A DNA stretch of 64,000 nt. Source: Acidobacteriota bacterium. GTDB lineage: Bacteria > Acidobacteriota > UBA4820 > DSQY01. The position numbers and the translations under genes are program-made. Where the stretch lies: assembly GCA_021787565.1 (NCBI GenBank), contig JAJYLT010000001.1, forward strand, positions 1 to 64,000. Direction: 5' to 3'. Below the pieces are notes generated by a model, which was not told the DNA's origin, searched no databases, and saw nothing but the letters and a program-made list of their open reading frames with translations. Below are positions 8,402 to 17,164 of the stretch, piece after piece. Each line of letters starts with the position of its first letter. Positions within the stretch are counted from its first letter, which is position 1.

Positions 8402-9112
8402 TCAGGCGAAGCGGTTGGTCAGGAAGTTGATGAGGTCGAGGGCGAACTGCTCCATGTAGGCGTTGAAGGATTTGAGCCGGCGGCCCAGCAGGTTGTAGCC
8501 GATGAGGGCGGGGATGGCGGCGAAAAGGCCGGCGGCGGTGGTGATGAGGGCCTCCGAGATGCCGGGCGCCACCGAAGAGAGCGTGGCACTGCCCGAGAGG
8601 CCGATGGCCTGGAAGGCCTCCATGATGCCCCAGACGGTTCCGAAGAGGCCGATGAAGGGGGTGGATGCCGCGGTGGTGGCCAGGAAGGCCATGCCCGACT
8701 CCAGCATGATGGCCTGGTCCCGCATCACCCGCTGGAGGGTGCGTTCGATGTTCTCCGTGTGGCGAAGCTGGGGGCGCGCCTCCGGGCCGCCGGCCGCGGC
8801 GGCGCCCGGCGCCAACTGGTCCTTCACCTGATCGTGGAGCTCCCGGTAGGTCTCCATGAACATCTCGCGCAGCGGCGAATCCTTGGCGGTCTTTGCGGAA
8901 GCGAGCATGTCGGCCACGCGCTGGGAGCGGCGGAGGGTCTCGTAGAACTCCCTGGACCGGGCCCGCAGCCGGCGGAGGTTGATGACGCGGTCGATGATGA
9001 TACTCCAGGAGACGAGGGAGAAGAGCAGGAGCACCAAGAGGACGGACTTGGCCACCCAACCGGAGTGGCTCAGGAGTCCCGAAACGTTGGTCGCCGCCAG
9101 AGCAAAGAACAT
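8402..9112 (-). CDS. tolQ: MotA/TolQ/ExbB proton channel family protein
   Basis: Inner-membrane subunit of a proton-driven motor of the TolQ/ExbB class, 236 residues. One membrane segment (VLLVLLLFSLVSWSIIIDRV) is followed by a long cytoplasmic loop and two closely spaced segments (MAFLATTAASTPFIGLFGTVWGI and ALITTAAGLFAAIPALIGYNL), the typical layout. The ATG at 9112 sits five bases after AGGAGG; a GTG two codons upstream is less well placed. No TolR/ExbD partner follows, since the next gene is the DUF2400 protein, so the partner must lie elsewhere. Confidence 0.92.
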   Translation of the reverse strand: MFFALAATNVSGLLSHSGWVAKSVLLVLLLFSLVSWSIIIDRVINLRRLRARSREFYETLRRSQRVADMLASAKTAKDSPLREMFMETYRELHDQVKDQLAPGAAAAGGPEARPQLRHTENIERTLQRVMRDQAIMLESGMAFLATTAASTPFIGLFGTVWGIMEAFQAIGLSGSATLSSVAPGISEALITTAAGLFAAIPALIGYNLLGRRLKSFNAYMEQFALDLINFLTNRFA

Positions 9113-9179
9113 CGACACCTCCTACGGGGCGCATTATAGCGGGGGCTGGCCCGGCGGGCAAGGGCGGGAGATCTCCCGC

Positions 9180-9322
9180 AATTCCGCGATGCAATTGCAC
9201 TCGTAGGAGCGCCGCCCCCGGCGCGACGGACCGTACGCTGGCACCGCATCCTGGTCGCAGGGTCACCCGGTTCGCGGCGAGGCGCCGCTCCTACGCAGGC
9301 GTTGAGCCGCTATCGCGGAATT
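9180..9322 (-). repeat. 143-bp palindromic element (paired REP), copy A
   Basis: Bounded by terminal inverted repeats AATTCCGCGAT and ATCGCGGAATT. Inside are two REP-type palindromes pointing toward each other, GTAGGAGCGCCGCC...GCGCGAC and the reverse complement of GTAGGAGCGGCGCC...GCCGCGAA, separated by about 45 bp. Copy B at 10874-11016 has the same length in inverse orientation with only a few substitutions. The arrangement is that of a bacterial interspersed mosaic element or a non-autonomous mobile element. Confidence 0.88.
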
Positions 9323-9395
9323 GGGGCCCCACCCTCCGCCCTTCCCTCCGGCGAGTCTTGCCGGTAAAATACCCGCGCACTGGAGAGGAGCCGCC

Positions 9396-10514
9396 ATGCC
9401 CAAGAAATCGCGCTTTCTGGCGGGAGAGGTCATCTCGCCCAAGCCCATCGTGAAGGGAGCCAGCGTCGTCCGCCTCGTGGAGGAGACTTTCCTGGCCTAC
9501 AACGCCGGCCGCCTGCACGAGGCCTGCCGCCTTTTCGCCGAGAAGATGGTCGGCCCGCAGGTCACCGTGGGGATGAGCCTCACGGGGGCCCTCACGCCCG
9601 CCGGCGTGGGCCGTTCCTGCATCGTCCCCCTGATCCAGGCCGGTTTCGTGGACTGGATCGTCTCGACGGGAGCCAACCTCTACCACGACGCCCACCACTC
9701 GCTGGACCTGGCCCTCCATCGCGGATCGCCCTTCCTCGACGACACGAGGCTCCGGCAGGAGGGGGTGGTCCGGATCTACGACATCCTCTTCGACTACACG
9801 GTGCTGCTCAAGACCGACGCCTTCTTCCGCAAGATTTTGGAGCAGAAGGAGTTCCAGCGCTCCATGTCGAGCGCCGAGTTCCACCACCTCGTGGGCAAGT
9901 ACCTCCGGGAGCGCGAGAAGGCCCTCGGCGTGGAGCAGCTCTGCACCCTGACCGCGGCCTACGAGACGGGCGTGCCGATCTTCACCTCCTCGCCCGGCGA
10001 CTCCTCCATCGGCATGAACGTGGCCGCCATGGCCCTCCAGGGCAGCGCCTTCCGCTTCGACGTGAGCGCCGACGTGAACCTCACGGCCGCCATCGTCTGG
10101 GAGGCCAAGCGGAAGGGCGGCCAGTCGGCCGTCGTGATCGCCGGCGGCGGCTCGCCCAAGAACTTCATGCTCCAGACCGAGCCCCAGATCCAGGAGGTCC
10201 TGGGCCTCCCCGAGAAGGGCCACGATTTCTTCCTCCAGATCACCGACGCCCGCCCCGACACGGGGGGCCTCTCCGGCGCCACGCCATCGGAGGCCGTCTC
10301 GTGGGGCAAGGTGGATCCCAGCCAGCTCCCCGACACGGTCGTGGTCTACACCGACACCACCATCGCCCTGCCCATCCTCACCGCCTACGCCCTCTCGAAA
10401 GCCAAGCCGCGCAAGAGCAAGCGGCTCTACGACCGGCTCGACGGCTTGCACGAAGAGCTGAGGGCCACCTACTTGAAGGGGTTCAAGGCGGGCCGCAAGA
10501 AGGGCGGAGGCTGA
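9396..10514 (+). CDS. Deoxyhypusine synthase-like protein
   Basis: A 372-residue member of the deoxyhypusine synthase family, which moves the aminobutyl group of spermidine onto a lysine or amine using NAD. The equivalent of the catalytic lysine is present in GGGSPKNF (Lys255), and STGANLYHD and [14 protein letters not shown] match conserved nucleotide- and spermidine-binding stretches. Bacteria lack eIF5A, and characterised bacterial relatives make homospermidine or act on other amines, so the true substrate is unknown. The ATG follows GAGAGGAG. The gene and tRNA-Pro are bracketed by inverted 143-bp elements. Confidence 0.9.
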   Translation: MPKKSRFLAGEVISPKPIVKGASVVRLVEETFLAYNAGRLHEACRLFAEKMVGPQVTVGMSLTGALTPAGVGRSCIVPLIQAGFVDWIVSTGANLYHDAHHSLDLALHRGSPFLDDTRLRQEGVVRIYDILFDYTVLLKTDAFFRKILEQKEFQRSMSSAEFHHLVGKYLREREKALGVEQLCTLTAAYETGVPIFTSSPGDSSIGMNVAAMALQGSAFRFDVSADVNLTAAIVWEAKRKGGQSAVVIAGGGSPKNFMLQTEPQIQEVLGLPEKGHDFFLQITDARPDTGGLSGATPSEAVSWGKVDPSQLPDTVVVYTDTTIALPILTAYALSKAKPRKSKRLYDRLDGLHEELRATYLKGFKAGRKKGGG

Positions 10515-10570
10515 ACGGACGGGAGCCGAACGGGAGAGATCACCTTGCCCGTGCTACCCCCGCGTTCTTT

Positions 10571-10594
10571 GTGGGAGCCGTCGCCAGACGGCGA
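10571..10594 (+). repeat. REP-like palindrome, GTGGGAGCC type
   Basis: GTGGGAGCCGTCGCC then AGACGGCGA; same family as 7409-7432 but inverted. It is followed by GCATCGCGGAAT, resembling the end of the 143-bp elements, so the two repeat types may be related. Confidence 0.75.
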
Positions 10595-10634
10595 TTTCCC
10601 GCCTGCATCGCGGAATCGTAAAGAACCCCCGGGC

Positions 10635-10662
10635 TTGAAAAGAGCCCGTTCCCGTGTATAAT
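10635..10662 (+). promoter_or_regulatory. Sigma-70 promoter of tRNA-Pro
   Basis: TTGAAA, 16-bp spacer, TATAAT. The -10 box ends 13 bp before the mature tRNA 5' end, leaving a very short leader. Confidence 0.88.
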
Positions 10663-10675
10663 CTCAAGGCTTGGT

Positions 10676-10752
10676 CGGGGCGTAGCGCAGCCTGGCAGCG
10701 CACTTGGTTCGGGACCAAGGGGTCGGTGGTTCAAATCCACTCGCCCCGACCA
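10676..10752 (+). tRNA. tRNA-Pro (anticodon CGG)
   Basis: A 77-nt cloverleaf with acceptor stem CGGGGCG/CGCCCCG, D-arm GCGCAGCCTGGCAGCGC, anticodon stem CTTGG/CCAAG around loop TTCGGGA, TPsiC loop GGTTCAAATCC and encoded CCA. The CGG anticodon with G37 fits the CCG-reading proline tRNA. An integrase remnant 238 bp downstream suggests that this tRNA once served as an attachment site. Confidence 0.97.
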
Positions 10753-10873
10753 GATAAATCCTCCAAAATCAGGTGGTTACGGAAGCCTCCGAAACCGGGC
10801 TGAGGTTGGAGTCTGCCCGAATGCAATTTTTTGCAACTTCGGATCGAGAATCGTGACCGCCTCCCTCAACCCC

Positions 10874-11016
10874 AATTCCGCGATAGCGGCTCAACGCCTG
10901 CGTAGGAGCGGCGCCTCGCCGCGAACCGGGTGATCCTGCGACCAGGATGCGGTGCCCGCGTACGGTCCGTCGCGCCGGGGGCGGCGCTCCTACGAGTGCA
11001 ATTCCATCGCGGAATT
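10874..11016 (+). repeat. 143-bp palindromic element (paired REP), copy B
   Basis: Inverted near-identical partner of 9180-9322, with the same AATTCCGCGAT/ATCGCGGAATT termini. It overlaps the 3' end of the integrase remnant and supplies its stop codon, so it was probably inserted into that gene. Confidence 0.88.
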
Positions 11017-11208
11017 TGGGCTCAAACGGGAAGGGTGAAGGTGGGCGTACGGCAAGGTCATGGTGGAGCCGGCGTGGCCCAGGAGTTCGCGGAGGATGGC
11101 CAGGTCAACGCCGGCCGTGGCGAGTCTTGAGGCGCAGGTGTGCCGCAGGTCGTGGAAATGAGAGCTTTCGATACCGGCGATTTCGAGTGCGAAACGCCAG
11201 AGCCGAGC
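10990..11208 (-). pseudogene. Tyrosine recombinase (phage integrase), C-terminal remnant
   Basis: The frame encodes WRFALEIAGIESSHFHDLRH, TCASRLATAGVDLAILRELL and GHAGSTMTLPYAHLHPSRL in direct succession. These are the box II features of tyrosine recombinases: the HDLRHT arginine/histidine motif, the LLGH histidine and the T-x-x-YAH catalytic tyrosine. Everything upstream is missing: a stop codon closes the frame at 11211, before the core-binding domain and the first catalytic arginine. Its 3' end runs into the 143-bp repeat. It lies next to tRNA-Pro and is most likely the relic of an integrated element. It is too short for function. Confidence 0.85.
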
Positions 11209-11273
11209 CTATCCCGCGTTCGGCCTTAGGAGGCGGGAAAAGGGGCCCACAAGCTTCCCGGCTCGGTGAGAAA

Positions 11274-11303
11274 TCAGGGGGGGCGGTTTCCCGCCCCCCC
11301 TGA
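11274..11303 (-). terminator. Terminator of the OmpA-family gene
   Basis: A 13-bp stem (TCAGGGGGGGCGG paired with its complement, TTTC loop), 23 bp past the stop, followed by TTTC in the minus direction. The short T-run makes efficiency uncertain. Confidence 0.7.
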
Positions 11304-11325
11304 AGGATCATTGGATGGACACGAC

Positions 11326-12417
11326 TTATTCGGCGGGGACTTCCACGGGCGCGACGGCCGTGATCTCCACGCGGCGGTTCTTGGAGCGGCCCTCCCTCGT
11401 CTTGTTATCGGCGATGGGATCGGCCGGTCCCTTCCCGGTGACGCTCTCGATGCGCGAGGCATCGATGCCGTGGGCCAGGAAGTACTTCTTCACCGAGTCG
11501 GCCCTGCGCTGGCTCAGGATGGCGTTCCACTTGGCACCGTCCACGGTGTCCGTGAAGCCAACGATGTTGATGTTGAGGGCGTGGTACTGGTTCAGCTTGG
11601 CGATCGCCGCATTCAGGGCGGGCTCACCGTCCTCCGGGATGGCCCACTTGTCGGTCTTGAAGTGCAGCACCGACTCGTCCAGGGTGATCTTCATCATCTG
11701 GGGCGGAGGCGGCGGCGGTGGCGGCGGAGGAGGAGGCGGAGGAGGAGGCGGCGGTGGGGGGGGTGGCGGCGGCGGTGGCGGCGGCGGCGGTGGCGGCGGT
11801 GGTGCCGGCTTGGGGAACCGGAACACTACGCCCACCCGGGCGTCCCACACGTCATTGATCTCCCAGTTCTGGATGTGGTGGTACGCGGCCTGCATGGCGA
11901 TGCCCACCGTGTCGTTGAAGTAGTGCCGGTAGCCTATGGCGGCGCCGTAAACCCACTCGTTAGTGCCTATGTTGCCTAGGTCGTATTTGTTGCCGGCGTA
12001 ATAATACTTGGTATCACCGCCGCCGAAGGTGTGGCCCACGTTGAGCTGGAAATAGCCTTGGTTGTCTTTGGAGCCCCATATGAACTCGGGACCTACCTCA
12101 AAGAGGTGAATGTTTCTGGAGAAGTTGTAGTCGCCCAAAAAGCAAGACCCGTAGGAGAGCTTCGTGTGATAGTCGCCTGGGCTGTAGACGTAGCCGGCGT
12201 GGATGCCCAGGTGGTTCGTGAAGAACCACCCGCCATCCAGGCTGGCCATCCAGTTAGCCTTGCCGCTGCTTTCGGCGCGGAAGAGGCCCTCCTGGACCTG
12301 GTAGTCGCCCGTCTTGAATTGATATCCGGGCAGAATGTCGAAGTAGCCCGTGTGGGCCTGGGCGAACACTCCCAGTCCTGCCACCATGCACAGAAAACCG
12401 ATCAGTACCTTCCTCAT
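11326..12417 (-). CDS. OmpA-family outer membrane protein with polyproline linker
   Basis: Outer-membrane beta-barrel tethered to peptidoglycan, 363 residues. Residues 1-21 are a signal peptide (MRKVLIGFLCMVAGLGVFAQA). Residues about 22-203 alternate as amphipathic strands with many aromatic residues, as in 8-stranded barrels. Residues about 205-239 are an almost uninterrupted run of prolines. The C-terminal OmpA domain has NINIVGFTDTV, LSQRRADSVKKYF and SKNRRVEI, the diaminopimelate-binding core. AAAGGAGGTACAG precedes the ATG. The polyproline tract would form a stiff rod and probably needs EF-P for translation. Confidence 0.93.
   Translation of the reverse strand: MRKVLIGFLCMVAGLGVFAQAHTGYFDILPGYQFKTGDYQVQEGLFRAESSGKANWMASLDGGWFFTNHLGIHAGYVYSPGDYHTKLSYGSCFLGDYNFSRNIHLFEVGPEFIWGSKDNQGYFQLNVGHTFGGGDTKYYYAGNKYDLGNIGTNEWVYGAAIGYRHYFNDTVGIAMQAAYHHIQNWEINDVWDARVGVVFRFPKPAPPPPPPPPPPPPPPPPPPPPPPPPPPPPPPPPPPQMMKITLDESVLHFKTDKWAIPEDGEPALNAAIAKLNQYHALNINIVGFTDTVDGAKWNAILSQRRADSVKKYFLAHGIDASRIESVTGKGPADPIADNKTREGRSKNRRVEITAVAPVEVPAE
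11701..11803. repeat. GGC/GGA-rich low-complexity tract encoding polyproline
   Basis: The plus strand is a nearly pure run of GGC, GGA and GGT triplets (CCN proline codons on the coding strand). It is prone to slippage and, on the template, to G-quadruplex formation. Confidence 0.95.
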
Positions 12418-12808
12418 CTGTACCTCCTTTCATGCCTGTCTAACCTGTCTAAAATGGGCCGCTTGACCACCTTCGAGGCCGCACCGGTGGTGAGGCGCTG
12501 AAGGCCTGGTCCGGGCGCGCATACGCCACGTGGCGGCGCTCCGTCAGCAGACCCTCGGCGCCATCCGGGCGCCGGGCCAGGCCATTTCTGGTGTGCACGA
12601 TCCCAGCCACCCTCCACCGATGCGCCGGCAGCGCCCCCGTGCTTCGTCAGCTTTCGGCGTCGGCATTCCCCATCCCAGAAAGCAACGTACAGGAAGTACG
12701 CTTCCGGTGCGGCCGCCCCGTCTTCCTCGCATGAGGCCCGTCCTCGCCGAAAGGCAGACCGCTCGAGGGAGGGCTCAAGTTCCTGGACAGCAGTGACCAC
12801 CTTCAGAT
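12418..12808. other. Non-coding interval upstream of ompA-like gene
   Basis: Contains the second copy of the degenerate repeat (12643-12728). Frames crossing it are not protein-like. No clear promoter for the OmpA gene could be identified by eye. Confidence 0.5.
12643..12728. repeat. Degenerate intergenic repeat, copy 2
   Basis: Related to 1913-1988 by the same ordered blocks (CGTCAGCTTTCGGCG, CGTAC...AGTA, GCGGCCGCC, CTTCCT). The core AAGCGTACTTCCTGTACGTT on the minus strand has dyad character. Read on the minus strand both copies give AAA-x-x-AY-x-x-Y, which may hint at a decayed coding origin. Confidence 0.45.
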
Positions 12809-15139
12809 TCATCGGCAGTCTTCGGGGGAACGCACGTACCGCCAAGACCTCGAGGCCTCGCCACCATCAGGGTTTACAAATGTGAAGGTGTGAGGAATGC
12901 CCCCATGCACCGCGGCGTGGATGGGACCCTTGAGAACTATCTTACCGGTGTTTTTCCAGGCGACGTAGTACCACTGAACACCGTCGATGTAAACCTTGAT
13001 GCCAGGTTGGAGATTGCTCCCCGTCACGATGAGCTTGAAGGGCGTGCAATCAGGCGTTGTTCGTATATGGATGATCACGGGCCCGTTCACGACCACGATG
13101 GAGAACGCCTGGTAGCCGGCGCACCCGTTGGCGTCGGTAGCGGTCACGGTGAAGTTGTAGGTACCAGCAGTGGTCGTGATTCCGGAAAGAATGCCGCCCG
13201 AAGAGAGCGCGAGTCCGGACGGGAGGTTCCCCGAGGTGACCGTGAACGTATAGGGCCCCGTTCCGCCGCCAGCCGTGAACGTATCGCTGTAAGCCAGCCC
13301 TGCTGTGCCGATATGAGGCGAAATGGATGAGACGGCGATGGCGGGGCAGGCGATGACGAGCGAGTACGCCCAGCTTCCTGTGCACCCATTAGCTTCGGTG
13401 GCGGTCACGGTGAAGTTGTAGATGCCTGGAGTCCTGGGTGTTCCGGAGAGGGTGCCGCTCGAAGAGAGCGTGAGGCCGGCCGGGAGGTCACCCGAGGTCA
13501 CCGCGAACGTATAGGGCCCCGTCCCGCCGCTGGCCGTGATGGTCTGGCTGTAAGGCAGCCCCGAGGTTCCGCCGGCGAGAGAGGAAGGCGAGAGCACGAT
13601 CGTTGGGCAAGCGCCGATGACCAGAGAGTAGGCTCGATTTCCCACGCACCCGTCGACATCGACGGCGGTCACGATGAAGGTGGAGGTTCCCGCGACGGTG
13701 GGGACTCCCGAGAGCAAACCTCCGGAGGAGAGAGTGATACCCGGCGGCAAGCTTCCCGAGGTAATCGCGTAGGAGTAGGGCCCAGCACCGCCGTTCGCGA
13801 CAACCGTCTGGCTGTAAGCCATACCGACAGTGGCCTGGGGAAGGGAAGCGGGCGAGAGTGTAATGGCGGGGCAGCCCACGACGAGCGTGTACATCTGGAT
13901 CCCCGTGCACCCGGGGATGTGGTTGTCGGTGGCCGTCACGGAGAAGGCATAGTTGCCCTGGATCATGGGGACTCCCGACAGGACGCCGACGTTGGTGAGG
14001 GTGAGCCCGGAAGGCAAGGTTCCGGCGCTGATAGCGAAGGTGTATGGCGCCGTCCCGCCGCTGGCCGTGATCGTAACGTTGTAAGTTTGGCCCACCGTTG
14101 CGTTGGGCAAGGATGACGGCTGGAGAAGGATCGTCGGACAGCCCGGCGGGTTGACGACCATGACGTATGCGTTGCTCCCGGTGCAAGTGGCGGCGTCCGT
14201 GGCGGTCACGGTGAAACTGGTACTCCCCGCCGTCGTTGGGGTGCCTGAGAGGACTCCCGCGGATGAAAGCGTGAGACCCGGGGGCAGGGTCCCCGAGGTC
14301 ACCGCAAAAGAGTACGGCCCCGTGCCGCCGGTTGCCGAAATAGTCTGGCTGTACGGCACGCCCACGGTCTGGTTGGGCAAGGTCGTCGGGGCCAGGACAA
14401 TGGTCGGGCATGGGGTGGGGGGAGGGTTGGCGGCGCAGAGGTCGAAGGTGGCGGGGGTCGTCAGCGTTACCGAGGATTCCGCCAAGAGTTGGCCGCTGAA
14501 AGTCCCATTGGTGACGGTGGCGCTCGTGCCCGCGAGAACGGTTCCCATGAAATCCGAGTCGGTCAACGTCGCGCCTGCGGAGCTCCACCAGAACACGCGA
14601 CCACCCCCGGAACACGCCGCCGCGCCGCCGGCGAAGACCACCTGGAAACTGCTGGCCGTGAATGCGCTGGATTCGGTCTTGAAGATCCAGATCCCGTCCG
14701 CAGGCCCGCTGAGCGTGAGTAGGCCAGTCTTGGCGGAGGGATCGAGGCAGTAAACGCCGGGCGCGAGCGTCAGGCCGGCGAGGGTGCCAGGGACCGTCGC
14801 GGTGCACGCGACGCCGGCGAGCACGCCGTAGGCCGTGAGAAAGTCACCGTAAGCCTGCACGGCGAGTGCGTCGCCCGTGTGGATCGTCCCGTTCACCGTG
14901 CAAGCACCCACCGAGCCGCCGAGGTTCACGCCCACGTCTCCGTTGATAATGCCGCCGGTACAGGTCACCGTCGTGCCGGCCAAAACGGCGAAGTTCGCCG
15001 CCGCGCCGAGATTGGGCGCGGTTTGAGCCATGGCCGCGTGAAACGGCGTCGCACACAGAAGCGCCACGAAAAGGGTCTTGACGGCGAGTCTTGATGTAAG
15101 CCGGGTAAGCGTATGTACAATGTCCGCCCTATCTTTCAT
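12809..15139 (-). CDS. DUF3494 (ice-binding-like) surface protein with five Ig-like repeats
   Basis: Exported 776-residue protein. After a signal peptide ending ...FHAAMAQ, a DUF3494 domain (residues about 40-240, starting PNLGAAANFAVLAG) is followed by five tandem He_PIG-type Ig repeats of about 85 residues, each beginning C-P-x-I and containing GLTLSS-x-GxLSG-x-P. The last 90 residues resemble an IPT-like fold (TPDCTPFKLIVTGSNLQPGIKVYIDG begins it). DUF3494 is the ice-binding fold but is common in non-polar adhesins, so adhesion or surface binding is more likely than antifreeze activity. The ATG follows GAGGAGGCAGGCG. A family-1 upstream element lies 130-230 bp before it. Confidence 0.9.
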   Translation of the reverse strand: MKDRADIVHTLTRLTSRLAVKTLFVALLCATPFHAAMAQTAPNLGAAANFAVLAGTTVTCTGGIINGDVGVNLGGSVGACTVNGTIHTGDALAVQAYGDFLTAYGVLAGVACTATVPGTLAGLTLAPGVYCLDPSAKTGLLTLSGPADGIWIFKTESSAFTASSFQVVFAGGAAACSGGGRVFWWSSAGATLTDSDFMGTVLAGTSATVTNGTFSGQLLAESSVTLTTPATFDLCAANPPPTPCPTIVLAPTTLPNQTVGVPYSQTISATGGTGPYSFAVTSGTLPPGLTLSSAGVLSGTPTTAGSTSFTVTATDAATCTGSNAYVMVVNPPGCPTILLQPSSLPNATVGQTYNVTITASGGTAPYTFAISAGTLPSGLTLTNVGVLSGVPMIQGNYAFSVTATDNHIPGCTGIQMYTLVVGCPAITLSPASLPQATVGMAYSQTVVANGGAGPYSYAITSGSLPPGITLSSGGLLSGVPTVAGTSTFIVTAVDVDGCVGNRAYSLVIGACPTIVLSPSSLAGGTSGLPYSQTITASGGTGPYTFAVTSGDLPAGLTLSSSGTLSGTPRTPGIYNFTVTATEANGCTGSWAYSLVIACPAIAVSSISPHIGTAGLAYSDTFTAGGGTGPYTFTVTSGNLPSGLALSSGGILSGITTTAGTYNFTVTATDANGCAGYQAFSIVVVNGPVIIHIRTTPDCTPFKLIVTGSNLQPGIKVYIDGVQWYYVAWKNTGKIVLKGPIHAAVHGGIPHTFTFVNPDGGEASRSWRYVRSPEDCR

Positions 15140-15267
15140 CGCCTGCCTCCTCATATTGCCAGGGTATCCAGTCTGCCCCCTGATATTGCTGGGGTGTCCA
15201 TCGAACCCCACCTACGCCTAACTCCGGGTCTCTCTCTCTCTGGCTTGACGGCTATAGCCATACCCTG

Positions 15268-15372
15268 AAGTTTATGCATCGTCCGGTTCGCTTTTCAGGG
15301 GGAAGGGTACGGATATCGCGTGGATTGAGGTACGGGAAGTTACGGAGAATTGGGATGCATATCCGTGCAATT
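15268..15372 (-). promoter_or_regulatory. Family-1 upstream element, copy 1 (most divergent)
   Basis: In gene direction: CACGGATATGC, a CTCCGTAACTTCCC box, an ATATCCGTACCC box and a terminal GCATAAACTTC. The order and spacing match the four other copies, but the first CCGTA half is lost. Upstream of the DUF3494/Ig gene. Confidence 0.6.
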
Positions 15373-15766
15373 TACTGTGCTGGGTCGCTCTCGTCGTTCG
15401 CCTTCCGGCGCAGTGTCTGATAAGGACGGTTTTCACGCGCCAGGAGATCTGGGTTGCCTCCGACACCGGACTTGATCCGGGGGAGGAAGTCCTATGGGTG
15501 GCGTGAGGCCCCGGCGGGCTTTGCCCGTGGGGCGGGGCCCCGGAGGGCAACACAACGATTCGTCAGGCTTGGCGTGCGAATCGGATGGGTAATCCCTTGG
15601 CCCTCCCCGTCCAAGAGACAATGTGTTTCCCCCGCTGACCTGAACCTTGGCCGAAGCCACCCTCATTGCAATCGCGGAATTTGGGTTGCGGACCGGCGAG
15701 CCTGATCTCGTTGTCGAGCAGGGCCTCACCGTCGTTGAGCGGGGGAGCGTCCGGGGGAGGCCGAGG
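15373..15766. other. Non-coding interval downstream of zwf
   Basis: Holds a GC hairpin at 15509-15532 (CCCCGGCGGGC, TTT, GCCCGTGGGG), a possible zwf terminator without a T-run. A second small palindrome, CCGGACTTGATCCGG, is at 15466-15480. The stretch GCAATCGCGGAATTTGGG at 15665-15682 matches the end of the 143-bp elements and may be a fragment of one. No gene seen. Confidence 0.5.
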
Positions 15767-17164
15767 TCATCCGGGTACCTCCCTGGGCTTGGGGTTGTGC
15801 CATCTGCCGTCTGCCGCGATGAGCGCGTCCGCCTCTTTCGGCCCCCAACTGCCACGCCTGTATGGGCAGGCCTGGTGGTGGGCGTTGAGAACCGGGTCGA
15901 CTACCGTCCAGGCGGCCTCGACCGCATCCTCGCGGCTGAAGAGCGCTCCGTCGCCGACCATCGCGTCGACCAGGAGCCTTTCATAGGGCGCTTCCTCTCC
16001 CGGCCGTTCCTCGGCCAAGTAAAGCTCTCGCTGGTCGCCAACGAACTCTCTCCCCGCGCGCTTGACGCGGGCGGCAAGGGCGACGGCCGAGTTGGGGGAG
16101 AGCCTGAAGCGCAGATAGTTGCCCAAGGCGGTCGTCGACGCCGAATCCTCGAACAGCCTCTGCGGCGGCGGCTTCAGCTCCACCAGAACCTCGGCCGCGG
16201 TTTCGGCCAGGAACTTGCCGGAGCGCAGGTACCACGGCACCCCCTCCCAGCGCCAGGAGTCGATGTAGAGCCGCAGGGCGCAAAAGGTTTCGACGTCGGA
16301 GTCCTTCGCCACCCCCGGCTCTCTCCGGTAGCCGGCATACTGGCCGCGCACCACATCGTCGGACTTCAGAGGGCGCATGGCCTGGAAGACCTTGGCCTTC
16401 TCCGAGTGCACGGCTCCATAGCCCCTGTAGGCAGGCGGTTCCATGGCAAGCAGCGCGACGACCTGGAAGAGGTGGTTCTGGATCACGTCGCGCAGACAGC
16501 CCGCGGTTTCATAGAACGCGCCACGGTTCTCGACGCCGAAATCCTCGGCGAGGGTGATCTGGACGCTGGCCACGGTGTTGCGGTTCCAGACCGGTTCGAG
16601 GAACGAATTGGCGAAGCGGAAGTAGAGGATGTTCATGATCGCTTCCTTCCCGAGGAAGTGATCGATGCGGAAGATCGAGTCTTCCGGGAAGACCGAGTGT
16701 GCGACGCGGTTGAGTTCCCTCGCCGAGGCCAGGTCGCGTCCGAAGGGCTTCTCGACGATGACGCGCGCGTGGTCGGCCAGGCCCGCGGCGCCCAGTCCCA
16801 TAATCACGGTTTCGAAGAGCGAGGGCGGGATGGCGAGGTAGTGCGCCGGCCGCCGAGCGCCACCCAGCGCCGTCTTGATCGCCGTGAACGTGTGCGGGTC
16901 GTTGTAGTCGCCGCCCACGTACCCGAGCAGGGACAGCAGATGGTGGAAGGCGCGCTGGTCATCGATTCCGCCCGCCCGTTCGATGCTGTCCGTCACGTGC
17001 TTGCGCAACCGCGGCAGGCTCCACTTCGGGAATGCGACTCCGACGATGGGTACCTTCAGAGCGCCCCGTTTCGCCATCGCATAGAGCGCGGGGAAGATCA
17101 TCTTGTGGGCGAGATCGCCCGTCACCCCGAAGAGCACCAGAGCGTCTGACCGTTGAGCGGCCAT
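15767..17164 (-). CDS. zwf: Glucose-6-phosphate 1-dehydrogenase
   Basis: Oxidises glucose-6-phosphate to 6-phosphogluconolactone, entering the oxidative pentose-phosphate branch. The 465-residue length is normal. The N-terminal nucleotide-binding fold begins [20 protein letters not shown], and the substrate/catalytic signature RIDHFLGKE is at about residue 165; [10 protein letters not shown] and GYFRDVIQNH-like [12 protein letters not shown] are further family marks. Its ATG overlaps the gnd stop (TGATG), so the two are coupled. A longer frame through gnd is a shadow. No lactonase gene is next to it. Confidence 0.97.
   Translation of the reverse strand: MAAQRSDALVLFGVTGDLAHKMIFPALYAMAKRGALKVPIVGVAFPKWSLPRLRKHVTDSIERAGGIDDQRAFHHLLSLLGYVGGDYNDPHTFTAIKTALGGARRPAHYLAIPPSLFETVIMGLGAAGLADHARVIVEKPFGRDLASARELNRVAHSVFPEDSIFRIDHFLGKEAIMNILYFRFANSFLEPVWNRNTVASVQITLAEDFGVENRGAFYETAGCLRDVIQNHLFQVVALLAMEPPAYRGYGAVHSEKAKVFQAMRPLKSDDVVRGQYAGYRREPGVAKDSDVETFCALRLYIDSWRWEGVPWYLRSGKFLAETAAEVLVELKPPPQRLFEDSASTTALGNYLRFRLSPNSAVALAARVKRAGREFVGDQRELYLAEERPGEEAPYERLLVDAMVGDGALFSREDAVEAAWTVVDPVLNAHHQACPYRRGSWGPKEADALIAADGRWHNPKPREVPG

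Noticed and set aside
10540-10740. Minus-strand frame starting [17 protein letters not shown]
   Set aside because: A well-known artefact: the antisense reading of a proline tRNA gene.
15647-17149. 500-codon plus-strand open frame opposite zwf
   Set aside because: Mirrors the G6PD gene exactly; no family features of its own.
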